This document shows positions 53,036 to 60,073 of a stretch of DNA of 64,000 bases, piece by piece. Origin of the DNA: Altericroceibacterium spongiae (GTDB lineage: Bacteria; Pseudomonadota; Alphaproteobacteria; Sphingomonadales; Sphingomonadaceae). How positions within the stretch are numbered: position 1 is the stretch's first letter; every line of letters begins with the position of its first letter. Under the pieces are notes generated by a model. The model did no database searches, was not told the DNA's origin, and was given only the letters and a program-made list of their open reading frames with translations. The DNA lies in assembly GCF_003610805.1 (NCBI RefSeq), contig NZ_RAPF01000005.1:186001-250000 (forward strand), in the 5' to 3' direction. The translations under genes and the position numbers were made by a program.

Positions 53036-53883
53036 GCGGGGATCGTATCTACGTCAATGGCACGCAAAACGCGGTGTTTGACGCTCGGACCGGTCAGTTA
53101 CGCTTGCGGATCCTCAATGGATCGAACGCACGCTTCTACGATTTCTCGCTGTCCGGTGGTCAGACCATGGAGCTCATCGCGAGCGATAGCGGCTTGCTGG
53201 ATCGCCCGCATGCGGTCCGCTCGCTCAGGCTCGCACCGGGTGAGCGGGCGCAGATCCTCGTCGATCTTTCCGAAGGGCGCCCACTCAGCCTTGTGGCGAC
53301 CAGTCCGGACAATTCGATGGGCATGATGGGAGGCGACGGCGGCGGTATGATGGGAGGCGGTATGGGCCGACGGCGCGACGATGCCCGGATGGACGAGCCG
53401 TTCCGCGCCCTCGATATCAGGCCCGCCGGCTCCTCGCCGCGAAGGATTCTTCCGCCGCAGCTTGCCGCGCTCCCAGCACTCAACCCTTCACTTGCAGTGC
53501 GAACCCGGCGGTTCGTGCTCGATATGGGAATGAGGGGCGGCGGGATGTCTATAAATGGTGCCAACATGGACATGAATGTCATCAACCAGCGGGTGCCCGT
53601 CGACCAGTGGGAGATTTGGGAGATCGCCAATGCCTCGATGATGGCCCATCCCTTTCATATCCATAATGCGCAGTTTCGCGTGATCGATCGCGGCGGCCGC
53701 ACGCCGCCGCCGCTGGAAACGGGATTCAAGGATACGGTCGTCGTCAATCCGCGCGAGCAGGTGCGCGTGCTCCTGCGCTTCGCGGAACATAACGATCCGG
53801 ACCTGCCTTACATGTATCACTGCCACATTCTCGAACATGAGGACGCAGGCATGATGGGACAGTTCGTCGTGGTGAAGAGCTAG
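53036..53883 (+). pseudogene. Multicopper oxidase, 5' part removed at the IS
   Basis: From the first base after the IS the frame reads GDRIYVNGTQ and continues to the end of a CueO/CopA-like oxidase: RLRILNGSNARFYDF, a Met/Gly-rich insert (NSMGMMGGDGGGMMGGGMG), AHPFHIHNAQF and YHCHILEHEDAGMMGQF. It aligns with the second and third cupredoxin domains of the intact oxidase at 38787-40406; domain 1 with its copper ligands and the leader are absent. An open frame runs on into the IS to 52552 but that part is antisense to orfA. It can hardly be active: half of the trinuclear copper site is missing. Confidence 0.88.
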
Positions 53884-53895
53884 AAAGGAGTTCGC

Positions 53896-54179
53896 ATGAG
53901 CAAGGAGGACAGCGTTATTAAGGGCACAGCGAACGATCCGGTCTGCGGTATGCGCGTTACGGTCGAGGGCGCCAAACAGAGGCCCGCCACGAGGGCTCTG
54001 AGCATTATTCCTGTTCATCGCGCTGTCTCGACAAATTCGAGATTGATCCCGAGCTTTATCTCTCACGAGCGCATCTCGACGCGGTGGAGGACTTGCCGAC
54101 CGGCATGATTTACACCTGCCCGATGCATCCCGAGATACGTTCAACGGAGGGCCATTCGGAGAGGTATTTTATTGAATAG
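53896..54179 (+). pseudogene. 5' fragment of copper P-type ATPase (YHS domain), frameshifted
   Basis: The start (MSKEDSVIKGTANDPVCGM) is the YHS metal-binding domain of CopA/ActP-type ATPases. Near 53980 the frame is lost: one frame ends at 54108, while the correct continuation (EGSEHYSCSSRCLDKFEIDP) runs in the next frame to TGMIYTCPMHPEIRST and stops at 54177-54179. No transmembrane or catalytic part follows. The order oxidase then ATPase, with AGGAG before the ATG, suggests the remains of a copper operon. Confidence 0.8.
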
Positions 54180-54560
54180 CGCCCCGATCCACGAACAGCC
54201 ATAGCAATCGATATCGACAATCTCTTCGATACGTCAAACCAACGGGAACGGTTGATGTTTTTCCCGAGCTGTGCCCGGATCAACCGCTAGAGAGTTTCGT
54301 GAGCGAAACCGCCATCTGAACTTCGGCATCACGTTGAAGCGCAGCTTCGGCAGCGCCAACACCCCCACCAAGCAGTGTACGCCTCGAGCTTCTAACTCCA
54401 AGACGGGTCTCCCTTAAGGGTGTCCGCTTTCGGGCGATTGCGATTAGTTCCCAAATGCCCGGATGGAGGGCGCAAAGCCGTCATCATTAGACGAGAGGGG
54501 AGGGAGCTTTTGCTTTTCCTGAACCGGGACATGTCCGTCTCGGCGATCAGGAGAACTCCC
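54180..54560. other. Gene-free stretch at the right edge of the cargo
   Basis: No gene is supported here. One frame around 54315-54415 (LNFGITLKRSFGSA) resembles the tail of a coding sequence but has no start. Bases 54421-54560 form the leader of the ArdC-like gene. It is probably a junction of lost genes with the element backbone. Confidence 0.5.
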
Positions 54561-55490
54561 ATGACCAAGTCCCGCCGCACTGCTTCGACTTCGCCTGCCC
54601 AGCGCATCACCGCCGCCATCATCGAAAAGCTCGAGCAAGGCACAAAGCCCTGGGTCAAGCCGTGGCGCGGTGTGCCCGTCTCGCGGCCCTTGCGCTCCTG
54701 CGGGACGCCCTATCGCGGCATGAACACCTTCTGGTTGTGGATGGTGGCCGACGGCTGTGGCTACGCCTCGCCCTACTGGATGACCTATCGCCAGTGCCAG
54801 AAGCTCGGCGGACAGGTCCGCAAGGGTGAGAAATCGACCATCGCGATCTTCTACAAGAGCTACACGAAGGAGGTCGAGACCGCCGAAGGCGAAGCCGACA
54901 CCGAGAACCGGCGCGTGCTCAAGGCCTATGCTGTCTTCAATGCCGACCAGTGCGATGGCCTCCCTGCATTCTACCATCCCAAACCGCTGGTTGCCGCGCT
55001 CGAGCCCAAAGGACGCGAAGACCGGCTCGATGCCTTCTTTGCCCATATTGGCGCAGACCTGCGCCATTATGGTGCGCAGGCCTATTACGAGCCGCTGCGT
55101 GACCGTGTCACCATGCCGCCAGCCGAACTGTTCGAAGCCTATGACCACTACTATGCAACGCTCGCACACGAGCTGTCGCACTGGACGGGGCATTCCTCGC
55201 GGCTCGATCGCGATCTCAAGAATCGCTTCGGCAGCGAGGCCTATGCCGCCGAAGAACTGATCGCCGAACTTTCGTCGGCAATCCTTGGAGCCGAACTGGG
55301 TCTTCCGGTCACCCACCTCGACCATCACGCCAGCTACATCGCGTCCTGGCTCAAGATCCTCAAATCGGATGAGCGCGCGATCCTGACGGCTGCGGCAAAA
55401 GCCGAGGAAGCGGCTACCCTGCTCCTCGAACTGGGTGGTCACCAATCCCGTGCAAGCGAGCCCGATGTCGATCTCGCTGATGCAGCCTGA
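54561..55490 (+). CDS. ArdC-like antirestriction protein (DUF1738 / zincin)
   Basis: This 309-residue protein has an N-terminal ssDNA-binding domain (QRITAAIIEKLEQGTKPWVK, VPVSRPLRSCGTPYRGMNTF) and a C-terminal metallopeptidase-like domain with the zinc motif LAHELSHWTGH (about residue 203) and Glu further on in AAEELIAEL. ArdC of plasmid pSa coats the incoming single strand and blocks host restriction; this is the likely role during transfer. The ATG at 54561 follows CAGGAGA; upstream in-frame codons to 54420 are not domain-like. First gene of the right-hand backbone. Confidence 0.9.
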   Translation: MTKSRRTASTSPAQRITAAIIEKLEQGTKPWVKPWRGVPVSRPLRSCGTPYRGMNTFWLWMVADGCGYASPYWMTYRQCQKLGGQVRKGEKSTIAIFYKSYTKEVETAEGEADTENRRVLKAYAVFNADQCDGLPAFYHPKPLVAALEPKGREDRLDAFFAHIGADLRHYGAQAYYEPLRDRVTMPPAELFEAYDHYYATLAHELSHWTGHSSRLDRDLKNRFGSEAYAAEELIAELSSAILGAELGLPVTHLDHHASYIASWLKILKSDERAILTAAAKAEEAATLLLELGGHQSRASEPDVDLADAA

Positions 55491-55504
55491 ACGGGAGACC
55501 GTAG

Positions 55505-55921
55505 ATGGGACGTTCCGTCGGCTATCCGACCGGCTCCGTAGTGGCCTTTCGCCTGCTTGAGGACGGTGAAGAGGAAGATGTCGACTGGGTCTACGAGTGC
55601 CTCGTTGACGAGACCATCGACACCGCCAAGGCGGCCTTTCCTTCCTTCGAGCGTTTCGATGGATGGCGCGGCCGCGAAGATCGTATCCTCCTGCGCAACG
55701 CTTTCGCCGATTGCGGCATATCGACCTATTGCGGGCTCGCCGCGATCTGGCTCGCCGAGCGCGATGACGCTCGCTACTGGGAGGCCGACTTCTACACTCC
55801 TCGAACAGCGAGGGCGCAGCACTGGCTTGCCCAGGTGTCGGGCAGGTTCGTCGACCTGTTCGGTGAGCTGCGCCTGGTCGGGCGGTTCTCGAATGGTGAA
55901 GCGATCTTCGAGCGCTCCTGA
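55505..55921 (+). CDS. Conserved-looking protein of unknown function
   Basis: This 138-residue acidic protein (DGEEEDVDWVYECLVDETID) has a central Trp/Arg region (FERFDGWRGREDRILLRNAF) and YCGLAAIWLAERDDARYW. No known domain is recognised. It follows the ArdC-like gene by 14 bases with GGGAGA before its ATG, so it is probably in the same unit. Similar small genes fill this part of sphingomonad elements; the codon use matches the backbone. Function unknown. Confidence 0.7.
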   Translation: MGRSVGYPTGSVVAFRLLEDGEEEDVDWVYECLVDETIDTAKAAFPSFERFDGWRGREDRILLRNAFADCGISTYCGLAAIWLAERDDARYWEADFYTPRTARAQHWLAQVSGRFVDLFGELRLVGRFSNGEAIFERS

Positions 55922-56001
55922 TCCATCTGCGACATCGGGTCGTGATCCTGCCTCAACCCAGTCCGCCGGAAGAGGCCCTTGGGCCGGTCTGGGCGCGCCG
56001 C

Positions 56002-56053
56002 AACCTGCGGCCCCTCGGCCCGTGTTGCCCGCGCCAGCCTAGGGCCGCAGGTT
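56002..56053. repeat. Perfect 12-bp inverted repeat in a GC-rich leader
   Basis: AACCTGCGGCCC (56002-56013) and GGGCCGCAGGTT (56042-56053) are exact reverse complements 28 bases apart. They lie in the 243-bp gap before the DUF2493 gene; a second pair, GGCCCTG/CAGGGCC, follows. They could fold in the leader mRNA. Confidence 0.55.
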
Positions 56054-56164
56054 TCCCGCTACGCGGTGCGTCACGCCCCTTTCCCCGGCCCTGATCGGGC
56101 TCCGGCGGACAGGGCCGAGGCAATGGTGCCTCCTCTCCTTGTCCCCGCGATCAGGAGACACCCC

Positions 56165-57100
56165 ATGTACGACAGCTTCATCGACCAGTTGAGCGGCCTT
56201 GACCTCTCAGGCCTCAGCATCAGGCCGGCTCCCTTCGACGCGACCGACTTTCCCTGCGAGGAAGCGATCGACCAGACGCTTGGCGCCGTATGGTCCGACC
56301 TTTTCGCGATGTTTTCCGACACGGCCCTGGAAGCCGATGCCGAGGATATTGCCTGGGGCGTGGTCAACCTCTTCCACCGCGCCGCAAGCCGCAAGTCGGC
56401 TCAGCTCGACCGGGCAAGCGACGAGATCCGTGTCCTGCTCGCCTCGGCCGATGGCTCCGAAGTGCATTCGAGCAATCTTGAAGAGCAGGTCGAGCGCGCG
56501 CAGGCTGCCGAAGCCAGCATGCTGGCCTTTGAGCAGATGCGTGAGGCTGCGGCAGCACTCTACCGCGACGAGACCGGTTCCTCTTGGAAGCCCGTTTCGG
56601 GCTCGCGCACGAGCCATTCGCGTCACCTTACCTCGGCCGTGATCGATGCCCGCGATTTCCTCCGCGCACGCGCCGAGAACCGGCGTCATGCCCTGATCCC
56701 GGAAGGTACCCCGGTCCTCTTCGCAGGTGGGCGCCAGAGCTTCGAGAGCGCTGAGGATGCGCGCGTTTATGCCGACAATATCTGGGCGACGCTGGACAAG
56801 GTTCGCGATGTGGTTCCCGATCTCTTCCTGGTCCATGGCGGCGACGGCAAGGGTGCCGATCGCCTTGCCGCGAGTTGGGCTGAACGCCGCGAAGTCCAGC
56901 AACTAACTTATTCGCTCGATCGTCGGCTTGGTGCCCGCGCCGGGTTCAAGCGCAACGAGCAGATGCTTTCCCTCAATCCGCGTTATGTCGTCGCCTTTCC
57001 GGGCAATGGCGTGACCGAACGGCTGGTGATCGATGCCAAGACGCGCCGGATCACCGTGGTCGATCGTCGCGGCCCCTTGGGCGCCTCTCCCGGGTCCTGA
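56165..57100 (+). CDS. DUF2493 domain protein (SLOG/DprA-like fold)
   Basis: The 311 residues have a helical N-terminal half (residues 1-190, with a coiled region SSNLEEQVERAQAAEASMLA) and a C-terminal DUF2493/SLOG-type Rossmann domain (VLFAGGRQSFESAEDARVYA at about residue 195; LFLVHGGDGKGADRLAASWA at about 232; VVAFPGNGVTERLVIDAK at about 276). SLOG folds bind nucleotides or nucleotide-derived ligands; members on mobile elements have unknown roles. The ATG at 56165 follows AGGAGA. A second, truncated copy of its C-terminus is seen at 30357-30485. Confidence 0.85.
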   Translation: MYDSFIDQLSGLDLSGLSIRPAPFDATDFPCEEAIDQTLGAVWSDLFAMFSDTALEADAEDIAWGVVNLFHRAASRKSAQLDRASDEIRVLLASADGSEVHSSNLEEQVERAQAAEASMLAFEQMREAAAALYRDETGSSWKPVSGSRTSHSRHLTSAVIDARDFLRARAENRRHALIPEGTPVLFAGGRQSFESAEDARVYADNIWATLDKVRDVVPDLFLVHGGDGKGADRLAASWAERREVQQLTYSLDRRLGARAGFKRNEQMLSLNPRYVVAFPGNGVTERLVIDAKTRRITVVDRRGPLGASPGS

Positions 57101-57170
57101 GGGGGCCTTGATCATCTATATCTGCAATGCCTGGATGTGCATTCGGCGCCGACCCGACTATGGACCGGCC

Positions 57171-57440
57171 ATGCAACTTGACGATCTGCTGCAGCGCTAC
57201 TTTGCCACCACCGACCTCTCCGGGGTTGCTCCCGACACCTTTGCAGCCGGCATCGAACACTGCCGGGTCGATCTCGGGCTCGAGGAGGACCGGGGCAAGC
57301 GCTTTGCACTGTGGTCGTTCCTGCACATGTTCGGGTCTGCCCCCGATCTCGATGTGGCGTTCGAAAACGAGGAAGACCGGGAGGCAGCGCGCAACTTCAT
57401 GGACCTCCTGGCGGCATCGGAGGGCGATGGGGTAAGCTGA
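57171..57440 (+). CDS. Small acidic protein of unknown function
   Basis: This 89-residue protein is acidic and helical (LDDLLQRYFATTDLSGVAPD, KRFALWSFLHMFGSAPDLDV, EDREAARNFMDLL). The ATG at 57171 was chosen because the conserved-looking part starts there; an in-frame ATG at 57135 is possible. It follows the DUF2493 gene by 70 bases. No family is recognised. Confidence 0.65.
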   Translation: MQLDDLLQRYFATTDLSGVAPDTFAAGIEHCRVDLGLEEDRGKRFALWSFLHMFGSAPDLDVAFENEEDREAARNFMDLLAASEGDGVS

Positions 57441-57710
57441 TTGCATTGGGGTATTGGCACCTTCAGACTCGCACCCGATACCCATCCGGCTTTCTTCGCG
57501 AACAGTCCTGAATCAGGTCAGCTGAGGACAGCAACCCGTTCCTTTCCGGCCGTGTGGTCGCGCTTCGCGCGCCTGCCCGCACCACCCGTCATGAACAGGT
57601 TTCCCTTCGGCCTTTCAGGCCTGCGGTGCAGTCCTCCCATGCCCTGCTTCTTCTGGATGTTCGCAAGCCGGAGATGGTCTCCGGTTTGAGGAACTGAAGG
57701 AACTTACATC
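57441..57710. other. Gene-free leader region before ssb
   Basis: The 270 bases show no supported gene. There is a small hairpin (GGCCTTTCAGGCC, 57619-57631) and a ribosome site GGAA before ssb. It probably holds the ssb promoter, but no clear boxes are found. Confidence 0.45.
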
Positions 57711-58109
57711 ATGACCAATATCGCAATCCTCACCGGCCGCATCGCCCGCGATCCCGATACCCGCGAGACCAAGGGCGGCACCAATGTCACCGGGATCACC
57801 GTCGTCACCGATCGCCCCGCACGCGACAAGGATGGCAAAACCTACAAGGACGAGAACGGCTACACCGCTAAGGAAAGCGAGTTCCACCGGGTGACCTGCT
57901 TCAACGGCCTCGCCAAGACCGTCGGCCAATACTGTTCCAAAGGCCAGCTGGTCAGCGTCCAGGGCCGCATCCACTACACCCAGTGGGAGGACAAGGACGG
58001 GGTCACGCGCTACGGCACCGAGATCCTCGCCGACAAGGTCGATTTCCTCTCCCGCGGCAGTGGTTCGGGCGACGACAACGACAACACCGACGCTCCCGAT
58101 ATCGACTGA
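57711..58109 (+). CDS. ssb: Single-stranded DNA-binding protein
   Basis: This 132-residue OB-fold protein has NIAILTGRIARDPDTRETKG at the start, FHRVTCFNGLAKTVGQYCSK in the middle and GRIHYTQWEDKDGVTRYGTE, the usual SSB barrel. The C-terminal tail is short and acidic (DDNDNTDAPDID) but lacks the terminal DDIPF-type motif that recruits chromosome repair proteins, in keeping with a plasmid/ICE-type SSB that only covers transferred DNA. It is followed by a terminator. Confidence 0.95.
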   Translation: MTNIAILTGRIARDPDTRETKGGTNVTGITVVTDRPARDKDGKTYKDENGYTAKESEFHRVTCFNGLAKTVGQYCSKGQLVSVQGRIHYTQWEDKDGVTRYGTEILADKVDFLSRGSGSGDDNDNTDAPDID

Positions 58110-58136
58110 CATCGATGCCGGTCGTCCCTTTTACGA

Positions 58137-58170
58137 AGAGGCTCTGCCGCAAGCGGCAGGGCCTCTTCTT
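58137..58170. terminator. Bidirectional terminator after ssb
   Basis: AGAGGCTCTGCCGC (58137-58150) pairs with GCGGCAGGGCCTCT (58153-58166) with one mismatch; TCTT follows. It lies between convergent genes. Confidence 0.8.
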
Positions 58171-58176
58171 CTGTGG

Positions 58177-58443
58177 CTACTGGGTTTGCGGCGCTGCATT
58201 CGAAGCACGGGTTGCACCGCGCCCAGTCAGCTTCTCGATCGCGGCATTCTCACCGAGTTTCCCGAGTTCTTCGGCAACCTTCCTCAGGCCCTTCTTCGAG
58301 AAGCTTTCGAGGCCGCTTCCCAGGATGATTTCACCGAGTTCTCTGGCCGCTTGCACTTCAAGTTCGCGTTGCTTGGCGTCGAGCGCCTCGCGGTCTGCTT
58401 CGAGCTTTTGCAGGGCTGCAATCGCGCTCCTGTTTCGGGGCAT
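58177..58443 (-). CDS. Small DUF6437-like protein
   Basis: The 88 residues begin with a coiled coil (IAALQKLEADREALDAKQRE) followed by LGEIILGSGLESFSKKGLRK and VAEELGKLGENAAIEKL. The layout matches small proteins (DUF6437) found beside conjugation genes in Sphingomonadales; some resemble TraC/MobC-like accessory proteins. The ATG at 58443 was chosen since it starts the conserved part. It converges on ssb. Function unknown. Confidence 0.7.
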   Translation of the reverse strand: MPRNRSAIAALQKLEADREALDAKQRELEVQAARELGEIILGSGLESFSKKGLRKVAEELGKLGENAAIEKLTGRGATRASNAAPQTQ

Positions 58444-58751
58444 GTTACTTGTCCTTTTGTCCCCCTCGGATCTGCTCCCCGGTTGTTTCCATGCCCGCGT
58501 CATCGGGGTGTAGGAAAGGCAATTCGCACCCAGCAGGCGTTCGATATTGGGACGGAGGCGGTGGGTTCTTGCTCACGGTTCTCCCAGCATGATGGCCTTG
58601 CGCCTCCCGCCTCAAGGACGGCGGGGCCCCACCATTTTGCCCGCCACCGGATTGCATCCGGCAGCGAACAAAATCGTTACCCCCACCGCCGCTATCGCGG
58701 TCGCCCACTCGGGCGATCCCTGACCCGGGATACACAAGACCATCGCGCGCA

Positions 58752-58783
58752 CCTCCTGTCGTCTCACGACAGAAATCAGGAGG
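58752..58783 (+). promoter_or_regulatory. Leader hairpin that hides a ribosome site
   Basis: CCTCC (58752-58756) can pair with GGAGG (58779-58783), and TGTCGT (58757-58762) with ACGACA (58766-58771), closing a stem with a 7-base bulge. GGAGG is the ribosome site of the gene at 58790. This may control translation. Confidence 0.5.
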
Positions 58784-58789
58784 ATTATC

Positions 58790-59011
58790 ATGGCTTATTC
58801 AATGCATTGCGCCTTTCCGTCGCGGAGCTATTTCGAGGCTCTGGAAGCAGCCGAGAAGAGAGCGCTGCACAGCTTCTTCGATCAGCACGTTATCGAGGAT
58901 GACGAACTCGGGTACTTTGCCCTCGACGAGGGTGACTACAACATCTTGCCAGCACATCTCGCAGCGCGGGTGGTCCACACGGTCCACGGCGGCATGCTCG
59001 ACGAGTTTTGA
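58790..59011 (+). CDS. Small protein of unknown function
   Basis: The 73 residues begin with an aromatic-rich stretch (MAYSMHCAFPSRSYFEALEA) and continue with an acidic middle (FDQHVIEDDELGYFALDEGD) and His near the end (RVVHTVHGGML). A strong AGGAGG before the ATG and a perfect terminator after the stop support it as a real gene with its own transcription unit. The ribosome site can be hidden in a hairpin. No family is recognised. Confidence 0.72.
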   Translation: MAYSMHCAFPSRSYFEALEAAEKRALHSFFDQHVIEDDELGYFALDEGDYNILPAHLAARVVHTVHGGMLDEF

Positions 59012-59023
59012 GACTACCGACAG

Positions 59024-59055
59024 GGCGGGAACCGGGAACGGTTCCTGCCTTTTTT
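59024..59055 (+). terminator. Rho-independent terminator
   Basis: GGCGGGAACC (59024-59033) pairs with GGTTCCTGCC (59040-59049) with one mismatch, six-base loop, then TTTTTT (59050-59055). Confidence 0.88.
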
Positions 59056-59740
59056 CTTGTTCGCCGGGTAGTCCAACCAAGCACAAAAACCCGGTTCGGT
59101 CGGTTGCTCTGACGGTCGCCCACCGCAATGCGGCGGCGCCCGATAAATGGAGCGGGGCTGTGGACGCACTCTGTCCCGCGCATCTAAAGATGCGCTCCTG
59201 AGGGTGCGGCGTGATTTGTACTTTGGCCCCGCGCACACTTGCGAACCGGCACCGGGTCGGGCGGCGGGAAGTTAGGCACGCGACATGCCCCGCTTACCTT
59301 GCTTCCCACGCGCCCTTGGCCGCTGCCTCTTTCGCAGGTGCTGTCTTTGGCTGTAGGCGTTGAAATGCTCTCGATCTGCATGCGATCAGGTGCCAGGCCT
59401 AGTTGCTCGCGCTCCAACATGGAGATCGGGAAAGGTCGTCCTTGATCAATCCCCCTCATTGCCTGGACCACCTCGCGCTCTTGGGAACAAAGGAGCACAC
59501 CCTACCCCGCGATTTCGGGATTTATCTTTCTGGTATTGCTGAAGAATGTGGTTTTGGGCGAAATCAACCCGTCTGCGAGTAGAGCGGCTTTGCGCTGATC
59601 CGCTGACAACTCACATCCATCTATCACTCTGAAATGTCGTCAGAATCTTTAGATTGACTGCGAGTTGTTCACGATTTATTCTCATCGGCACCTTCCGCAA
59701 GGTGAGCCAGGTTCCGTCGGCCCGACAAGGAACCTGTTTC
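59056..59740. other. Gene-free region before the transfer genes (possible oriT)
   Basis: This 685-bp stretch has no supported gene; short open frames in it lack ribosome sites and known motifs. It is AT-richer from about 59,510. A perfect palindrome GCGCATCT-AA-AGATGCGC lies at 59178-59195. As it precedes the DNA-binding, coupling-protein and relaxase genes, the oriT is a fair guess here, and the promoter of the transfer unit must be at its right end. Confidence 0.4.
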
Positions 59741-60073
59741 ATGACCCGACAAGATCGGCTTCAGACATTCGTGTCTCTCTCCGTTGGTAACTGGGTTCGC
59801 CAGTGTGCCGCGGACCATGGCGTCAGTGTCAGCGTCTTTATTCGTGACCTAATCGTCGCAGCGTGGCAGCGCGATAACGAGGCGAAGGACAGGCCCGCAG
59901 GGCTCGATCCCGCGCGACAGGCAATCTTCATTTCGGTGGCGCTCGATGCGCTTCTGGCCAGCCATTCTGACGCGAGTTTGCGCGACCGTACTCACGAGGC
60001 GTACCGGCGACGCCTCGAGCGTCTTGGCCTCCCCGTCAACGCAAACATGGGAGGCCAATCCCATGAAGCATAA
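59741..60073 (+). CDS. Small transfer-associated DNA-binding-like protein
   Basis: The first half of this 110-residue protein has a ribbon-helix-helix-like pattern (LQTFVSLSVGNWVRQCAADH, then GVSVSVFIRDLIVAAWQRD), as in relaxosome accessory proteins. The second half is basic and helical (DRTHEAYRRRLERLGLPV). The ATG at 59741 was chosen since the earlier in-frame codon at 59654 adds an unrelated stretch. It overlaps the TraD start by 11 bases, so the two are co-translated. A role in oriT binding is inference. Confidence 0.7.
   Translation: MTRQDRLQTFVSLSVGNWVRQCAADHGVSVSVFIRDLIVAAWQRDNEAKDRPAGLDPARQAIFISVALDALLASHSDASLRDRTHEAYRRRLERLGLPVNANMGGQSHEA

Noticed and set aside
30202-54430. Shared string TGTCCGCTTT at both cargo edges (about 30202 and 54420) as a cargo boundary repeat
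   Set aside because: Ten bases only, with different flanks; not enough to call a recombination site.
59239-59542. Overlapping short open frames before the transfer genes
   Set aside because: No ribosome site, odd composition, no domain; the region is better explained as non-coding.
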